This document shows, piece by piece, positions 31,667-40,427 of a DNA stretch of 64,000 bases. How positions within the stretch are numbered: position 1 is the stretch's first letter; each line of letters begins with the position of its first letter. Origin of the DNA: Arthrobacter sp. YD4 (lineage in GTDB: Bacteria; Actinomycetota; Actinomycetes; Actinomycetales; Micrococcaceae); the NCBI RefSeq assembly GCF_030410515.1, contig NZ_JAUHHD010000005.1:1-64000 (forward strand), read 5' to 3'. The translations under genes and the position numbers were made by a program. The notes beneath the pieces are model-generated. The model was not told the DNA's origin. It made no database searches and saw only the letters and a list, made by a program, of their open reading frames with translations.

Positions 31667-31781
31667 GGGAACCGATCTCCTTACGTATCCGCAGAACGGG
31701 TCTGCAGTCTTTCGGGCAGCCGCCCCTCGGGGCGGCGTGCTGGTTGACTGCCACCGGACCTTGCGGTCCGGCGGCCGTGAA

Positions 31782-32855
31782 TCAGTTGGTCTTCTTGCTG
31801 CCAGGCTTCGGCGCGGCCTTGGGGGCCGCGGGCCGTGCCGCCGGCTTGGGAGCCGCGGGCCGTGCTACCGGCTTGGGCGTGGCAACAGGCTTCGGAGCGG
31901 GCTTCGCGGCGGATGCCTCGGCGGCCGGCTTCGCGGCCGGAGCCTTGGGTGCCGCAGCCTTCGGAGCGGGTGCCTTCGGAGCCGCGGCCTTGGGAGCTTC
32001 CGCCTTCGGGGCTTCCGTCTTCGGAGCCGCAGCCTTGGGAGCTTCCGCCTTCGGGGCCTCCGCCTTCGGAGCCGCAGCCTTCGGGGTCTCAGCCTTGGCG
32101 GCTTCGGCCCTCGGAGCGGCTTCCGTGGCAGCCTCAGCCTTGGGGGCCGGCGCCTCGGCAGCGGGTGCCTCTACGGGTTCCGCAGCCTCGGTCCGGACCT
32201 GGTAGCCCTCCGGCAGCAGGTCCGCGAGGGACTGCGTCAGGGGGGCTTCGCCGCCGTTGGTGTTGACCCGCGCAGCCTTGGCCTCATTCTCGGCCTTAGC
32301 CTCGGCGCGCTGGGTGGCGCGGCGGGCTTCCGCCTTGGCTTCGGCCTTGTTCTTGAGCGGGCCGACCACCATGACCATGTTGCGGCCGTCGATGCGGGGG
32401 CTGGATTCCACCACGCCCACCTCGGCGACGTCCTCGGCGAAACGCTGCAGCAGGCGGATGCCCATCTCGGGGCGCTGCTGCTCACGGCCGCGGAACTGGA
32501 TCATGGCCTTGACCTTGTCGCCGGCGCCGAGGAACCGCAGCGCGTGTCCACGCTTGGTCTCGTAGTCGTGCTTGTCGATCTTGAGGCGGAAACGGATTTC
32601 CTTCAGCACCGTGTTGGTCTGATTCTTCCGGGCCTCGCGTGCCTTGACGGCGGCTTCGTACTTGTACTTGCCGAAGTCCATCAGCTTGCACACCGGAGGC
32701 TTGGCCTGCGGTGCAACTTCAACGAGATCCAGATCAGCCTCGGCAGCCAGACGCAGGGCATCCTCAATACGGACGACTCCTACCTGTTCACCTGCAGGGC
32801 CGACCAGCCGCACCTCGGGGACGCGGATACGCTCATTGATTCTTGGCTCGCTAAT
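31782..32855 (-). CDS. infC: Translation initiation factor IF-3 with a long Ala/Lys/Pro-rich tail
   Basis: Initiation factor that keeps ribosomal subunits apart and checks the start codon. Residues 1-170 are a complete IF-3: [19 protein letters not shown], the linker, and [17 protein letters not shown] C-domain motifs. Residues 171-357 are an extra tail, first charged ([20 protein letters not shown]), then about 100 residues of K-A-x-A-P pentapeptide repeats and a basic P/A/K end. The start is ATT at 32855, with AGGAGC 6 nt in front and the normal IF-3 N-terminus. Non-AUG starts of this kind let IF-3 repress itself. Upstream lies a terminator-like hairpin. Confidence 0.95.
   Translation of the reverse strand: MSEPRINERIRVPEVRLVGPAGEQVGVVRIEDALRLAAEADLDLVEVAPQAKPPVCKLMDFGKYKYEAAVKAREARKNQTNTVLKEIRFRLKIDKHDYETKRGHALRFLGAGDKVKAMIQFRGREQQRPEMGIRLLQRFAEDVAEVGVVESSPRIDGRNMVMVVGPLKNKAEAKAEARRATQRAEAKAENEAKAARVNTNGGEAPLTQSLADLLPEGYQVRTEAAEPVEAPAAEAPAPKAEAATEAAPRAEAAKAETPKAAAPKAEAPKAEAPKAAAPKTEAPKAEAPKAAAPKAPAPKAAAPKAPAAKPAAEASAAKPAPKPVATPKPVARPAAPKPAARPAAPKAAPKPGSKKTN
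31935..32115. repeat. Degenerate 15-bp repeats coding the IF-3 tail
   Basis: Repeated GCCTTCGGAGC/GCCTTGGGAGC-type units (plus-strand view) encode runs of the pentapeptides KAEAP and KAAAP. Copies are imperfect, with periods of 15 bp and multiples of it. The tract could vary in length between strains. Confidence 0.75.
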
Positions 32856-33161
32856 GTTAAAGCTCCTGTGATCGTGGGGGTACTTCTCCGGCAAAAGAAG
32901 AAGGCCTCCCATTGCCGGTAGCAATCGAAGGCCTCGAAGATCGGAACTGCCGCCCGGTGGGGCAACATGCGCTTGTCCGGCACGCAGTGCGTGGGTCAAG
33001 CGCCCGACCAGGTACCCGGCAACCTTGACTCCCGAAGGAATTCGCGCGGCTGACGCGGGTGGGAGAGATCTCCGCTTGCAAACTGGACGCCGTCTTCACT
33101 GGAATCTGTGCGATTCCGGCAAAATAACGACATCCAGTCGGTCTGTGACAAGCTTACCAGC
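32856..33161 (-). other. infC leader and divergent promoter region
   Basis: This 306-bp gap has no convincing gene. It holds the infC 5' leader with the attenuator hairpin (32892-32933). A possible minus-strand -10 TAAGCT (33151-33156) would make the leader almost 300 nt long, consistent with a regulatory RNA. The plus-strand gene starts at its right edge. Confidence 0.5.
32892..32933 (-). promoter_or_regulatory. Terminator-like attenuator in the infC-rpmI-rplT leader
   Basis: On the minus strand the stem 32921-32933 with 32903-32915 (13 positions, one mismatch and one G-U) has a 5-nt loop and is followed by TTCTTCTTTTG. This is the layout of an intrinsic terminator, yet it stands about 37 nt before the infC start rather than at an operon end. 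By analogy with leaders of this operon in other bacteria, it probably attenuates transcription in response to a product such as L20; this is inference. Confidence 0.65.
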
Positions 33162-33548
33162 ATGAGTACACCAGAACGTAATTCGCACGTCTTCCAGCCG
33201 GCGGGCGAGCAGGCGGACGTCTCCCAGCAGATCCGCGACATTTCCGAGGTCCCCGCGATCGAGGTCATCACCACCGCCGCCGTGCACCTGATGAGTGCCG
33301 CCGCCGTGAAGCTCGGCCTCGCCGCCGAGGACAATGCCGAAGAACTCAAGGACCTCGACGAGGCCCGCAAGCTCATCACCGCACTGGCGGGCCTGGTCAC
33401 CGCGGCGGCACCGGAGATCGGCTCCCAGCACGCCGGACCGTTGCGCGACGGCCTGCGCTCCCTGCAGCTGGCCTTCCGCGAGGAGTCCGTCATTCCGGAC
33501 GCGCCCGGCAAGGGCCCGGGCGAGAAGTACACCGGCGCGGTCAACTGA
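33162..33548 (+). CDS. DUF1844 family protein
   Basis: A 128-residue protein of unknown function commonly found divergent from infC in actinobacteria. It fits DUF1844 by IRDISEVPAIEVITTAAVHL (ends IRDIS and AVHLM), KLGLAAEDNAEELKDLDEAR and the helical remainder. The ATG at 33162 follows the infC promoter region. No signal or membrane segment. A strong bidirectional terminator follows. Confidence 0.85.
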   Translation: MSTPERNSHVFQPAGEQADVSQQIRDISEVPAIEVITTAAVHLMSAAAVKLGLAAEDNAEELKDLDEARKLITALAGLVTAAAPEIGSQHAGPLRDGLRSLQLAFREESVIPDAPGKGPGEKYTGAVN

Positions 33549-33567
33549 CCACAAACACACGGCGGTA

Positions 33568-33614
33568 ACGACGACGGCGGGCGGACCAGTGCGGTCCGCC
33601 CGCCGTCGTCGTTA
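33568..33614. terminator. Bidirectional terminator between the DUF1844 and MFS genes
   Basis: A perfect 21-bp stem (33568-33588 with 33594-33614) around a 5-nt loop, ending in AA on the left and TT on the right. It separates two converging genes. Confidence 0.85.
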
Positions 33615-33638
33615 AGGCCGGGAGGCACTGGGCCCTCG

Positions 33639-34961
33639 TCAGACGGCGGCGAGCCGGCGCCTGCGCCGGCGCTGGAGCACCAGACCCACGAGGCAGAGCA
33701 GCACCCCGGCCGCGCCGACCGAGACGAAGCCCGCCCCGGCGCCCACGCCGTCGATGAAGAGCCCGGCCAGCGGAGCGCCGAGCGCCACACCGCCGGTCAG
33801 GGCCGAGCCGTACCAGCCCATCGCCTCGCCACGTCGTTCCTCGTCAACCAGGTCGGCCACCTTCTCCGAGGCGGCCGAGAGTACCGGGGCGCAGAGCACG
33901 CCCGGCAGCAGGGACAGGAACGCCAGGGCCCAGGTGTCGTGCGCGAACGCCATCGGCAGGGTCAGGGCGGACATGCCGAGCAGCAGGAGCACCGGGGAAA
34001 CGGGCCGGTGCATGGCGCCGTAGACCACGCCGCCGATCACCGAGGCGGCGCACCAAAACAGGAAGACGAGGCCGATCTCGGCCTGGTGGCCGCCGGTCTG
34101 CAAGGCGGCGACGATGCCGACGTCGGTGCCGCTGAGGACCATGCCGGAGCCGGCGGCGACGGCGAAGACTGCGGCGACCGAGGCAGTGAACCAGGCGAAG
34201 TTGTGCCGCACCTTGTGCCGCAGCCCCAGCCGGTCCTGACGGCGGTGCTCGGCGGCGGCGAGGGGAGCCAGTTCCGCCGCTGCCTCCTGCAGGTGCGCGG
34301 GGGCGGCCGCGACGACGGCGGCCTCGGCGCCCTGCTGCTGGTCCGCCTCGAAGGCGGCCTCGGGCTCGGCGTCGGTGGCGACGGACCGCGTGGGCGGGTT
34401 CATCCACATCAGGAAGAGCCCGGAGAGTGAGGTGGCGACGCCCACGATGCCGAGGCCCAGCACGGAGTAGCCGGCGGTGGCGACGATCGCGCCGGCGGCC
34501 GGACCGATCATGAAGACCAGTTCGGTGCTAATGGCGTCCAGGGCGAACGCGGTGCGGCGCTGGTCCCCGGTGGCCAGGATGCCCAGGGACTGCCGGACCA
34601 CGCTGAAGATCGGCAGGGTCAAGAGGCCGCCGACGAACACCAGGGGCAACAGCAACTGGTAGCTGACGTGCGGGGCGATGGTCCAGATCACCGTCTCCGA
34701 GAGGACGGACGGGATCAGTGCCCGGCGCAGACCCACGGTATCCACCCGGCGGCCGCGCCACGGGGCGCCGACGGCGATGCCGATGGTCATGACGGCGGCG
34801 GCGGTCCCGGCCGCGGCGTAGCCCTGGCCCAGGGTGAGGACGATGTGCAGGGTCAGGAGCACGCCCGCGGCCGAGTGCGGGATGCGGGCCACCATCCCGA
34901 CAATCAGTAGGTTCCTGATGGGCCGCACTGCCAGCAGCTCACGGTAAAGCGCGAAGTTCAC
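33639..34961 (-). CDS. Major facilitator transporter
   Basis: A 440-residue MFS protein with about 12 hydrophobic helices. The central cytoplasmic loop (about 190-250) is unusually long and rich in Ala, Gln and Glu. The C-terminus is a basic run of Arg. A KVADLVDEERRGEAMGWYGSALTGG stretch (ends KVADL and LTGG) is the usual motif after helix 10. The substrate is unknown. GTG start with AAAGGAACG upstream. Confidence 0.88.
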   Translation of the reverse strand: MNFALYRELLAVRPIRNLLIVGMVARIPHSAAGVLLTLHIVLTLGQGYAAAGTAAAVMTIGIAVGAPWRGRRVDTVGLRRALIPSVLSETVIWTIAPHVSYQLLLPLVFVGGLLTLPIFSVVRQSLGILATGDQRRTAFALDAISTELVFMIGPAAGAIVATAGYSVLGLGIVGVATSLSGLFLMWMNPPTRSVATDAEPEAAFEADQQQGAEAAVVAAAPAHLQEAAAELAPLAAAEHRRQDRLGLRHKVRHNFAWFTASVAAVFAVAAGSGMVLSGTDVGIVAALQTGGHQAEIGLVFLFWCAASVIGGVVYGAMHRPVSPVLLLLGMSALTLPMAFAHDTWALAFLSLLPGVLCAPVLSAASEKVADLVDEERRGEAMGWYGSALTGGVALGAPLAGLFIDGVGAGAGFVSVGAAGVLLCLVGLVLQRRRRRRLAAV

Positions 34962-35039
34962 GGGACGGCGTTCCTTTGCCTTGCATTTCTCTCGGTGGCG
35001 CGGCCCGTGACCGGCACCGCGGGAGAGGCGGGCCGCCGG

Positions 35040-35945
35040 TCAGGGTGCTGCGCGCTGCAGCTTGATTTCGATCGAGTCAACCCGCTCGGCGAAAGCTTCA
35101 TTCCGGGCCCAGTCCTCGTTCAGGCCGGCCACCAGGGATTGCACCTCGGCGGCACTGAGCCCGTCTTCAAGGTACAGCACCACGCGCAGTTCCGGCCCGG
35201 CACCGCCGCCGGGCAGCTGCGTCCCGTCGGCCTGCGCCGAGGCCACTCCCCCGCCGGGGCGCAGTTCGACCCCGCGCAGCGCCCTTACCCCGGCCGCGGA
35301 GGCGGCGACGGCGTCGGCCACCGCCTGGTCCCGGTAGCTGGGGACCCAGCCGTGCTGCTTGGCCAGCGCCCATACGGCCGGGCGGCGCACCACGAACGTG
35401 GCGGCCGAGCCGGGGTCCAGGACCAGCAGTTCGGCATGCTCGGCGACGGCGGAGAGCGCGGCGCGGGCGGCGTAGACGGCCACCGGGCGGGCCTCGGGGT
35501 GCCAGGCGGTGAGGTTCTCCGCGGAGGTGAAGACCGGCAGGGCGGTGCGGCCGTCCGGCGCCTTGAGGGTCACCAGCGCCATGTCGGCCTGCTTGTCCCC
35601 GTGCAGCTCGGTCCCGTGGGCCCCGGCCACGGCGTCGCCCTCCTCCGCGAGGCTGGCGACGATCGGCACGAAGACCCGGGCCGTGGCGAGGGCCGCGACG
35701 ACGCCGGCTTCGTCCCCGGTGCCTGCCGCGAGGGCGGCGACGGCGGCGAGGTAGCCGGCGTCGGCCGTGCCGTCGTCGTCCTCGAAGTTATGGATGGTCG
35801 CTCCGTCGCCGGACAGGCTGCGGCCTGCCCAGGGCTGCCCGGCGGAGTCCGTCGCTCCCCCGGCGCCGGCGAGGGCGGCGGCGATGTGGCCGGGGAGGGC
35901 GCGGTGGCCGGGCTGGGGTTCCTGCGGCACTGGTTCCTGCGGCAT
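35040..35945 (-). CDS. SseB family protein
   Basis: A 301-residue protein of the SseB family. The N-terminal half carries the SseB domain (FVPIVASL, DMALVTLKAPDGRTALPVFTSAENLTAWHP by its ends, PVAVYAARAALSAV). The C-terminal third holds a second small domain. Function is unclear in actinobacteria, where it regularly follows the hisA/priA gene. It begins 12 nt after the priA stop, so they are co-transcribed. Confidence 0.82.
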   Translation of the reverse strand: MPQEPVPQEPQPGHRALPGHIAAALAGAGGATDSAGQPWAGRSLSGDGATIHNFEDDDGTADAGYLAAVAALAAGTGDEAGVVAALATARVFVPIVASLAEEGDAVAGAHGTELHGDKQADMALVTLKAPDGRTALPVFTSAENLTAWHPEARPVAVYAARAALSAVAEHAELLVLDPGSAATFVVRRPAVWALAKQHGWVPSYRDQAVADAVAASAAGVRALRGVELRPGGGVASAQADGTQLPGGGAGPELRVVLYLEDGLSAAEVQSLVAGLNEDWARNEAFAERVDSIEIKLQRAAP

Positions 35946-35957
35946 GAAGGGACCGGC

Positions 35958-36704
35958 CTAGCGGCGGCCGGCGACGTCGAGGGCCTCGGGCAGGGTGAAG
36001 TTGCCGTTGTAGAGCGCCTTGCCAATGATCGCGCCCTCGACCCCGAGCGGGACCAGGGAGCGGAGGACCTTGAGGTCCTCGAGGCTGGAGATGCCGCCGG
36101 AGGCGACGACGGGCTTGCCGGTCTTCTCGACCATCTGGCGCAGCAGTTCCACGTTGGGGCCCTGCAGGGTGCCGTCCTTGGTGACGTCGGTGACGACGTA
36201 GCGGGCGCAGCCGGCTTCTTCGAGGCGGCCGAGGACCTCCCAGAGGTCGCCGCCCTCCTTGGTCCAGCCGCGGCCGGCGAGGGTGGTGCCGCGCACGTCG
36301 AGGCCGACGGCGATCTTGTCGCCGAAGCGTTCGATCACCCGGTCGGTCCACTCCGGGTTCTCCAGCGCGGCGGTGCCGAGGTTGACGCGGCCGACGCCGA
36401 GGTCCAGGGCGCGTTCGAGGGATTCGTCATCGCGCAGGCCACCGGAGAGTTCCACCTTGATGTCCAGCCGGCCGACCACCTCGCGCAGCAGCTCCGCGTT
36501 CGAACCGCGGCCGAAGGCAGCGTCCAGGTCCACCAGGTGGACCCACTCGGCGCCCTGTTCCTGCCAGTTCAGGGCCGCTTCCAGGGGGGTGCCATAGCTT
36601 GTTTCGCTGCCGGCCTCGCCCTGGACCAGGCGCACGGCCTGGCCATTGACAACATCGACGGCGGGGAGCAGTTCCAGGATCGGCAGCGGGTTTTCGGTGG
36701 TCAT
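35958..36704 (-). CDS. priA: Bifunctional PriA: HisA and TrpF isomerase
   Basis: A single (beta/alpha)8 barrel that in actinobacteria isomerises both ProFAR (histidine) and PRA (tryptophan). The 248 residues have [21 protein letters not shown] at the start with the catalytic Asp near residue 17, [16 protein letters not shown], and [16 protein letters not shown] with the second catalytic Asp. The bifunctional call rests on lineage and the lack of a separate trpF being known in the group, not on the residues alone. Confidence 0.9.
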   Translation of the reverse strand: MTTENPLPILELLPAVDVVNGQAVRLVQGEAGSETSYGTPLEAALNWQEQGAEWVHLVDLDAAFGRGSNAELLREVVGRLDIKVELSGGLRDDESLERALDLGVGRVNLGTAALENPEWTDRVIERFGDKIAVGLDVRGTTLAGRGWTKEGGDLWEVLGRLEEAGCARYVVTDVTKDGTLQGPNVELLRQMVEKTGKPVVASGGISSLEDLKVLRSLVPLGVEGAIIGKALYNGNFTLPEALDVAGRR

Positions 36705-36747
36705 CGTGAAGTCCTCACAAGGTAGGTGGCGGGGGCGGCGCGGGGCG

Positions 36748-36906
36748 TCAGGCGCCGGGCAGGGTCAGCAGGTAGGCGGCCAGCAGGGACATGCCGGCCA
36801 AGATGTAGAAGACGATCTGGACCCAGAGCGGGCTCTTCTGCTGGCGGAAGGAGAGCGCTCCGCCCACCAGCAGCCCGGCGAGGCCCATCAGTACCAGGGA
36901 CCACAT
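36748..36906 (-). CDS. 52-residue single/double-span membrane protein in the his operon
   Basis: A short gene whose ATG directly follows the hisH stop (TGAATG) and which ends 43 nt before priA. The 52 residues start [20 protein letters not shown], then a short polar turn RQQKSPLW, then [19 protein letters not shown]: two hydrophobic helices around a basic loop. I do not recognise a function. Tight spacing, clean reading frame and a typical membrane pattern make it a real gene. It is likely a small membrane protein translated with hisH. Confidence 0.72.
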   Translation of the reverse strand: MWSLVLMGLAGLLVGGALSFRQQKSPLWVQIVFYILAGMSLLAAYLLTLPGA

Positions 36907-37677
36907 TCAGGCGGTCGCTTCCGGGGTTGCCGGGGCTTCCGCAGTGGTGCCTGTGCCGGCGTTGCGGGCGGGGCGCAGGCTCCCGACCCAGTTGCGCAGC
37001 AGGCGGGCGCCCGCGTCCCCGGACTTCTCCGGGTGGAACTGGGTGGCGCAGAGCGGGCCGTTCTCCACCGCCGCGATGAACGGGGCGCCGTGGTCGGACC
37101 AGGTCACCAGCGGTGCTGCCATCCGCGGCTGGATCACGTCGAAGTCCCAGTGCTGGACGCCGTAGGAGTGCACGAAGTAGAAGCGTTCCTTCTCCACCCC
37201 GTCGAACAGCAGCGAGCCCTCCGGCACGTCGACGGTGTTCCAGCCCATGTGCGGGACGACGTCGGCGGGCAGCAGCTCGACCTTGCCTGGCCACTCCCCC
37301 ATGCCTTCGGCGACCGTGCCGTGCTCCACGCCGGCCTCGAAGAGGACCTGGAGGCCGACGCAGATGGCCAGCACCGGCCGGCCGCCGGCGACGCGGCGGC
37401 CGATCATCCGGATGGCATCGACGGCCTTCAGTTCGTTCATGACGGTTTCGAAGGCGCCGACGCCGGGGACCACCAGGCCGTCGGCGTTGAGGACGTCCTC
37501 GGGCTTGGAGCTGAGGATGACCTCGGCGCCGGCGCGCTCGAGGGCGCGCACGGCGGAGCGGACGTTGCCGGAGCCGTAGTCCAGGACGGTGACGGTGGGC
37601 TTGCCCTCCGGGGAGGCGGGCTTGCGGCCGGCCTCCGGATCGATGATGGCGCCGTCGCGCAGCACCTTCCCGGTCAC
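36907..37677 (-). CDS. hisH: Imidazole glycerol phosphate synthase, glutaminase subunit
   Basis: Class I glutamine amidotransferase that feeds ammonia to HisF. Catalytic Cys lies in [11 protein letters not shown] and the His/Glu pair in [12 protein letters not shown]. The 256 residues include about 28 extra at the N-terminus before [13 protein letters not shown] and about 20 at the C-terminus. GTG start overlaps the hisB stop (GTGA). No hisF is present in the window. Confidence 0.95.
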   Translation of the reverse strand: MTGKVLRDGAIIDPEAGRKPASPEGKPTVTVLDYGSGNVRSAVRALERAGAEVILSSKPEDVLNADGLVVPGVGAFETVMNELKAVDAIRMIGRRVAGGRPVLAICVGLQVLFEAGVEHGTVAEGMGEWPGKVELLPADVVPHMGWNTVDVPEGSLLFDGVEKERFYFVHSYGVQHWDFDVIQPRMAAPLVTWSDHGAPFIAAVENGPLCATQFHPEKSGDAGARLLRNWVGSLRPARNAGTGTTAEAPATPEATA

Positions 37678-38300
37678 AGTGCACCCTTGGTGGAGGGAAT
37701 GCCCTCGACGCGGGGGTCCGGCTCGACGGCGGCACGGAGCGCCCGGGCGAACGCCTTGAACTGGGCCTCGACGATGTGGTGCGGGTCGCGGCCGGCGGTG
37801 ACGTTCATGTGCAGGCAGATTCCGGCGTGCAGCGTGATGGCCTCGAAGACGTGGCGGGTCAGCGAGCCGGTGAAGTGGCCGCCGATCAGGTGGTATTCCT
37901 GCCCGGCGGGTTCGCCGGCGTGGACCAGGTAGGGACGGCCGGAGACGTCCACGACGGCGTGTGCGAGGGCCTCGTCGAGGGGCACGGTGGCCTCGCCGAA
38001 GCGGCGGATCCCGGCCTTGGTGCCCAGTGCGGTCTTGAGGACCTCGCCGAAGGTGATGGCGACATCTTCGACGGTGTGGTGCACGTCGATGTGGGTGTCA
38101 CCGGTGGCCTTGACGGTCATGTCGATCAGCGAGTGCTTGCTCAGGGCGGTCAGCATGTGGTCGTAGAACGGCACCGAGGTGCTGATGTCCGAGACGCCGG
38201 TGCCGTCCAGGTCGATCTCGACCAGGACGGAGGATTCGCTGGTGGTCCGTTCCAGGCGGGCGGTCCGGGCCCGGGCAGCGGCTGATCCGGTGGTGCTCAT
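37674..38300 (-). CDS. hisB: Imidazoleglycerol-phosphate dehydratase
   Basis: Manganese enzyme of histidine synthesis. The 208 residues contain both His-rich signatures: [17 protein letters not shown] ([18 protein letters not shown]) and [19 protein letters not shown], plus [13 protein letters not shown]. Normal length. AAAAGGA upstream of the ATG. A possible -10 TAGACT lies 67 nt upstream. Confidence 0.96.
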   Translation of the reverse strand: MSTTGSAAARARTARLERTTSESSVLVEIDLDGTGVSDISTSVPFYDHMLTALSKHSLIDMTVKATGDTHIDVHHTVEDVAITFGEVLKTALGTKAGIRRFGEATVPLDEALAHAVVDVSGRPYLVHAGEPAGQEYHLIGGHFTGSLTRHVFEAITLHAGICLHMNVTAGRDPHHIVEAQFKAFARALRAAVEPDPRVEGIPSTKGAL

Positions 38301-38366
38301 ATGGGTGTCCTTTTGGCTAGGTGGCGGTCGCCCGGCCTGTGACGGCGGCGCGCGGGTCCTGGATCA

Positions 38367-38372
38367 AGTCTA
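38367..38372 (-). promoter_or_regulatory. Possible -10 element of hisB
   Basis: TAGACT lies in the 170-bp gap between hisC and hisB, about 66 nt before the hisB ATG. The rest of this gap shows no gene. Support is only the hexamer. Confidence 0.3.
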
Positions 38373-38470
38373 GGGCCCGGCACGCCCGGGACGCCCAGCG
38401 GTCGCAGGGGCGGTCGCGCCGGGCCGGCGGGGCTGACCCGGCGGTGCGGAAGGTGGGGGTGGACGCGGGC

Positions 38471-39580
38471 TCAGCCGCGGTGGGCGGTGAGGATCCGTTC
38501 GAGGGCCTCCAGGAAGGCGGTGGTCTCCGCCTCGGTTCCGGCGGTGACCCGGAGATGGCCGGGGATGCCGACGTCGCGGACCAGAACGCCGGCGTCGAGT
38601 AGTTCCTGCCAGACCCGGTGTGGGTCCGTGAGCCCGCCGAAGAAGACGTAGTTCGAGTCCGACGACGCCGGGGTAAGGCCCATTCGGGTCAGCTCGGTGA
38701 CGATCCGGTCGCGCTGCCGCTTGATGTCCTCGACGTCGGCCATCAGCGCCTCGCGGTGCCGGAGGGCGGCGAGGGCGGTGGCCTGGGTGATGGCGGAGAG
38801 ATGGTACGGCAGGCGCACCAGGCGCAGCGCGTCGGTGACCTCGGGCGCCGCGGCCATATAGCCGATCCGGGCACCGGCGAGGGCGAAGGCCTTGCTCATG
38901 GTGCGGGAGACGATCAGCCGTTCCCGGCCCGGCAGCAGGGTCAGGGCGCTCGGGGTGCCCTCGTGGGCGAACTCGTGGTACGCCTCGTCGACGATGATGA
39001 TGGCCTGGCTGGCCTCCCCCGCCTCGTAGACGGCTTCGACGACATCAAGGCCAAGGCCCGTGCCGGTGGGGTTGTTGGGCGAGCAGAGGAAGACGATGTT
39101 CGGCTGCAGCTCGCGGACCTGCCGGGCGGCGGACTCGGCGGTCAGGCTGTAGCCCTCGCCGCGGACGCCGGCGACGTAGCCGGTGTCCGTTCCGGCAGCG
39201 AGCAGCGGGTACATGGAGTACGTGGGAGGGAAACCGAGGGCGTTGCGGCCCGGACCGCCGAAGGCCTGGAGAATCTGCTGCAGCACCTCATTGGAACCGT
39301 TGGCGGCCCAGATGTTCATTGCGTCCAGCCCGTGGCCAAGGTATTCGGCCAGCGCCCCGCGGAGTTCGGTGAACTCCCGGTCCGGATAGCGGTTGAGCCC
39401 GGCAGCCGCCTCGGTGACGGCCTCCGCGATCGCTGCCCGCACGTCGGCGGGAACACCATGGGTGTTCTCGTTGACGTTCAGGAGAATCGGAACGTCCAGC
39501 TGGGGAGCACCATAGGGGCGCAGGCCCCGCAGGTTGGTCCGGAGGGGAAGTCGGTTGAGTCGCTCAAGCTGGTCAGTCAC
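38471..39580 (-). CDS. hisC: Histidinol-phosphate aminotransferase
   Basis: PLP aminotransferase of histidine synthesis. The 369 residues have LNVNENTHGVP near the start, ANGSNEVLQQIL, CSPNNPTGTGL, IIVDEAYHEF and the PLP-lysine stretch SRTMSKAFALAGARIGY. Start is GTG with TAAACT 6 nt upstream. No hisD precedes it here, unlike many actinobacteria; the next gene upstream is the LysM gene. Confidence 0.95.
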   Translation of the reverse strand: MTDQLERLNRLPLRTNLRGLRPYGAPQLDVPILLNVNENTHGVPADVRAAIAEAVTEAAAGLNRYPDREFTELRGALAEYLGHGLDAMNIWAANGSNEVLQQILQAFGGPGRNALGFPPTYSMYPLLAAGTDTGYVAGVRGEGYSLTAESAARQVRELQPNIVFLCSPNNPTGTGLGLDVVEAVYEAGEASQAIIIVDEAYHEFAHEGTPSALTLLPGRERLIVSRTMSKAFALAGARIGYMAAAPEVTDALRLVRLPYHLSAITQATALAALRHREALMADVEDIKRQRDRIVTELTRMGLTPASSDSNYVFFGGLTDPHRVWQELLDAGVLVRDVGIPGHLRVTAGTEAETTAFLEALERILTAHRG

Positions 39581-39586
39581 GTCCCC

Positions 39587-39592
39587 AGTTTA
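39587..39592 (-). promoter_or_regulatory. -10 element of hisC
   Basis: TAAACT ends 6 nt before the hisC GTG at 39580, predicting a leaderless his operon transcript. Confidence 0.45.
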
Positions 39593-39698
39593 AGTGAGGG
39601 GACTGTCTGGCCCGAAACCGTGACCAACGACGGCCCATCCCGCGGCCGGCGAATGGCCATCGCGAGGACGGCGGACGCTCCGTCCCGGGGGATTCAGC

Positions 39699-40193
39699 TC
39701 AGGGGGTCGGAACGAAGAGCTGCTGGCCGGGCAGGACCGGTGCGGCGTCGAGGTTGTTCAGCTGCACGATCTCGGCGACCACGTCCCGCGGATCCCGTTT
39801 CGGGTCGACGGTGCCGGCGATGGTCCACAGGGACTCCCCGGGCTGCACGGTCACGGTGACCGTCGGGGTGGTCGCCAGCGATGCCGGGGAGTCGGCGGCC
39901 TTCGCCGGCGCGGTCAGGAAGCCGGCCAGGGACAGCAGCAGGGCCGCGAGCAGGATCAAGGGCAGTCCGAAGAAGACGAAGCGTCCCCGCCGGGTCAGCC
40001 GCAAGGGAGCCTGGGCCGAAGAGTCTGCTCGGCGTACAGCTGACGCGCTCCCGGCGGTGGCGTAAGCGTCGGCCGGGGCCGCGAACGGAGCCACCGCCCC
40101 GGAGAAGGCCGTGGCAGTATCCGGCACGAGATACAGTGCCGGCCTTCCGGCGTCGGAAAACTGCGAACCGGCGAAAGCGCTTCTTGCTGACAT
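39699..40193 (-). CDS. LysM protein, SOS-type cell division suppressor candidate
   Basis: A 164-residue protein with a basic, unordered cytoplasmic part (1-70), one membrane helix (about 72-92) and a C-terminal LysM domain (about 112-162, VTVTVQPGESLWTIAG to LPGQQLFVP). This architecture and the place divergent from lexA match YneA/DivS/ChiZ, which stop division after DNA damage. Start at 40193 has GGAGGG 9 nt upstream. Promoter (TCGACA, 18 bp, TAAAAA) is flanked by two LexA boxes. The division role is inferred from location and architecture. Confidence 0.85.
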   Translation of the reverse strand: MSARSAFAGSQFSDAGRPALYLVPDTATAFSGAVAPFAAPADAYATAGSASAVRRADSSAQAPLRLTRRGRFVFFGLPLILLAALLLSLAGFLTAPAKAADSPASLATTPTVTVTVQPGESLWTIAGTVDPKRDPRDVVAEIVQLNNLDAAPVLPGQQLFVPTP

Positions 40194-40319
40194 GAACTGA
40201 GCCCTCCTGGACTTGTCGTTGCCGCCCGGCGTACTCCTCGTACCTGCCGCCAACCGGCTGAACCATCATTCGCTTCGAACACAAAGCCGAAACCGGCCGT
40301 GGTTCTCCACTCGCAATCT

Positions 40320-40335
40320 TCGAACACATCTTCGA
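40320..40335. promoter_or_regulatory. LexA box 1 between the LysM gene and lexA
   Basis: TCGAACACATCTTCGA matches TCGAAC-N4-GTTCGA with one change. It lies 14 bp downstream of the putative LysM -10 (40350-40355), a place where LexA would block the LysM transcript. Confidence 0.85.
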
Positions 40336-40349
40336 ATCTTGCTGTTCTC

Positions 40350-40379
40350 TTTTTAGCACCTATGAACGAACTCTGTCGA
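40350..40379 (-). promoter_or_regulatory. Promoter of the LysM gene
   Basis: On the minus strand, TCGACA (40374-40379), an 18-bp spacer and TAAAAA (40350-40355). It lies between the two LexA boxes. Confidence 0.45.
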
Positions 40380-40386
40380 GACTCGC

Positions 40387-40402
40387 TAGAACAAATGTTT
40401 GA
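40387..40402. promoter_or_regulatory. LexA box 2, overlapping the lexA -35
   Basis: TAGAACAAATGTTTGA fits the operator with two changes. It overlaps the -35 of the putative lexA promoter and lies 8 bp upstream of the LysM -35, so one bound LexA could affect both. Confidence 0.65.
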
Positions 40403-40427
40403 AAAACACCGGCGGCTGACCTATTTT
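40399..40427 (+). promoter_or_regulatory. Promoter of lexA
   Basis: TTGAAA (40399-40404), exactly 17 bp, then TATTTT (40422-40427). The -35 overlaps a LexA box. The leader to the lexA ATG would be about 185 nt; no gene is visible in it. Confidence 0.55.
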
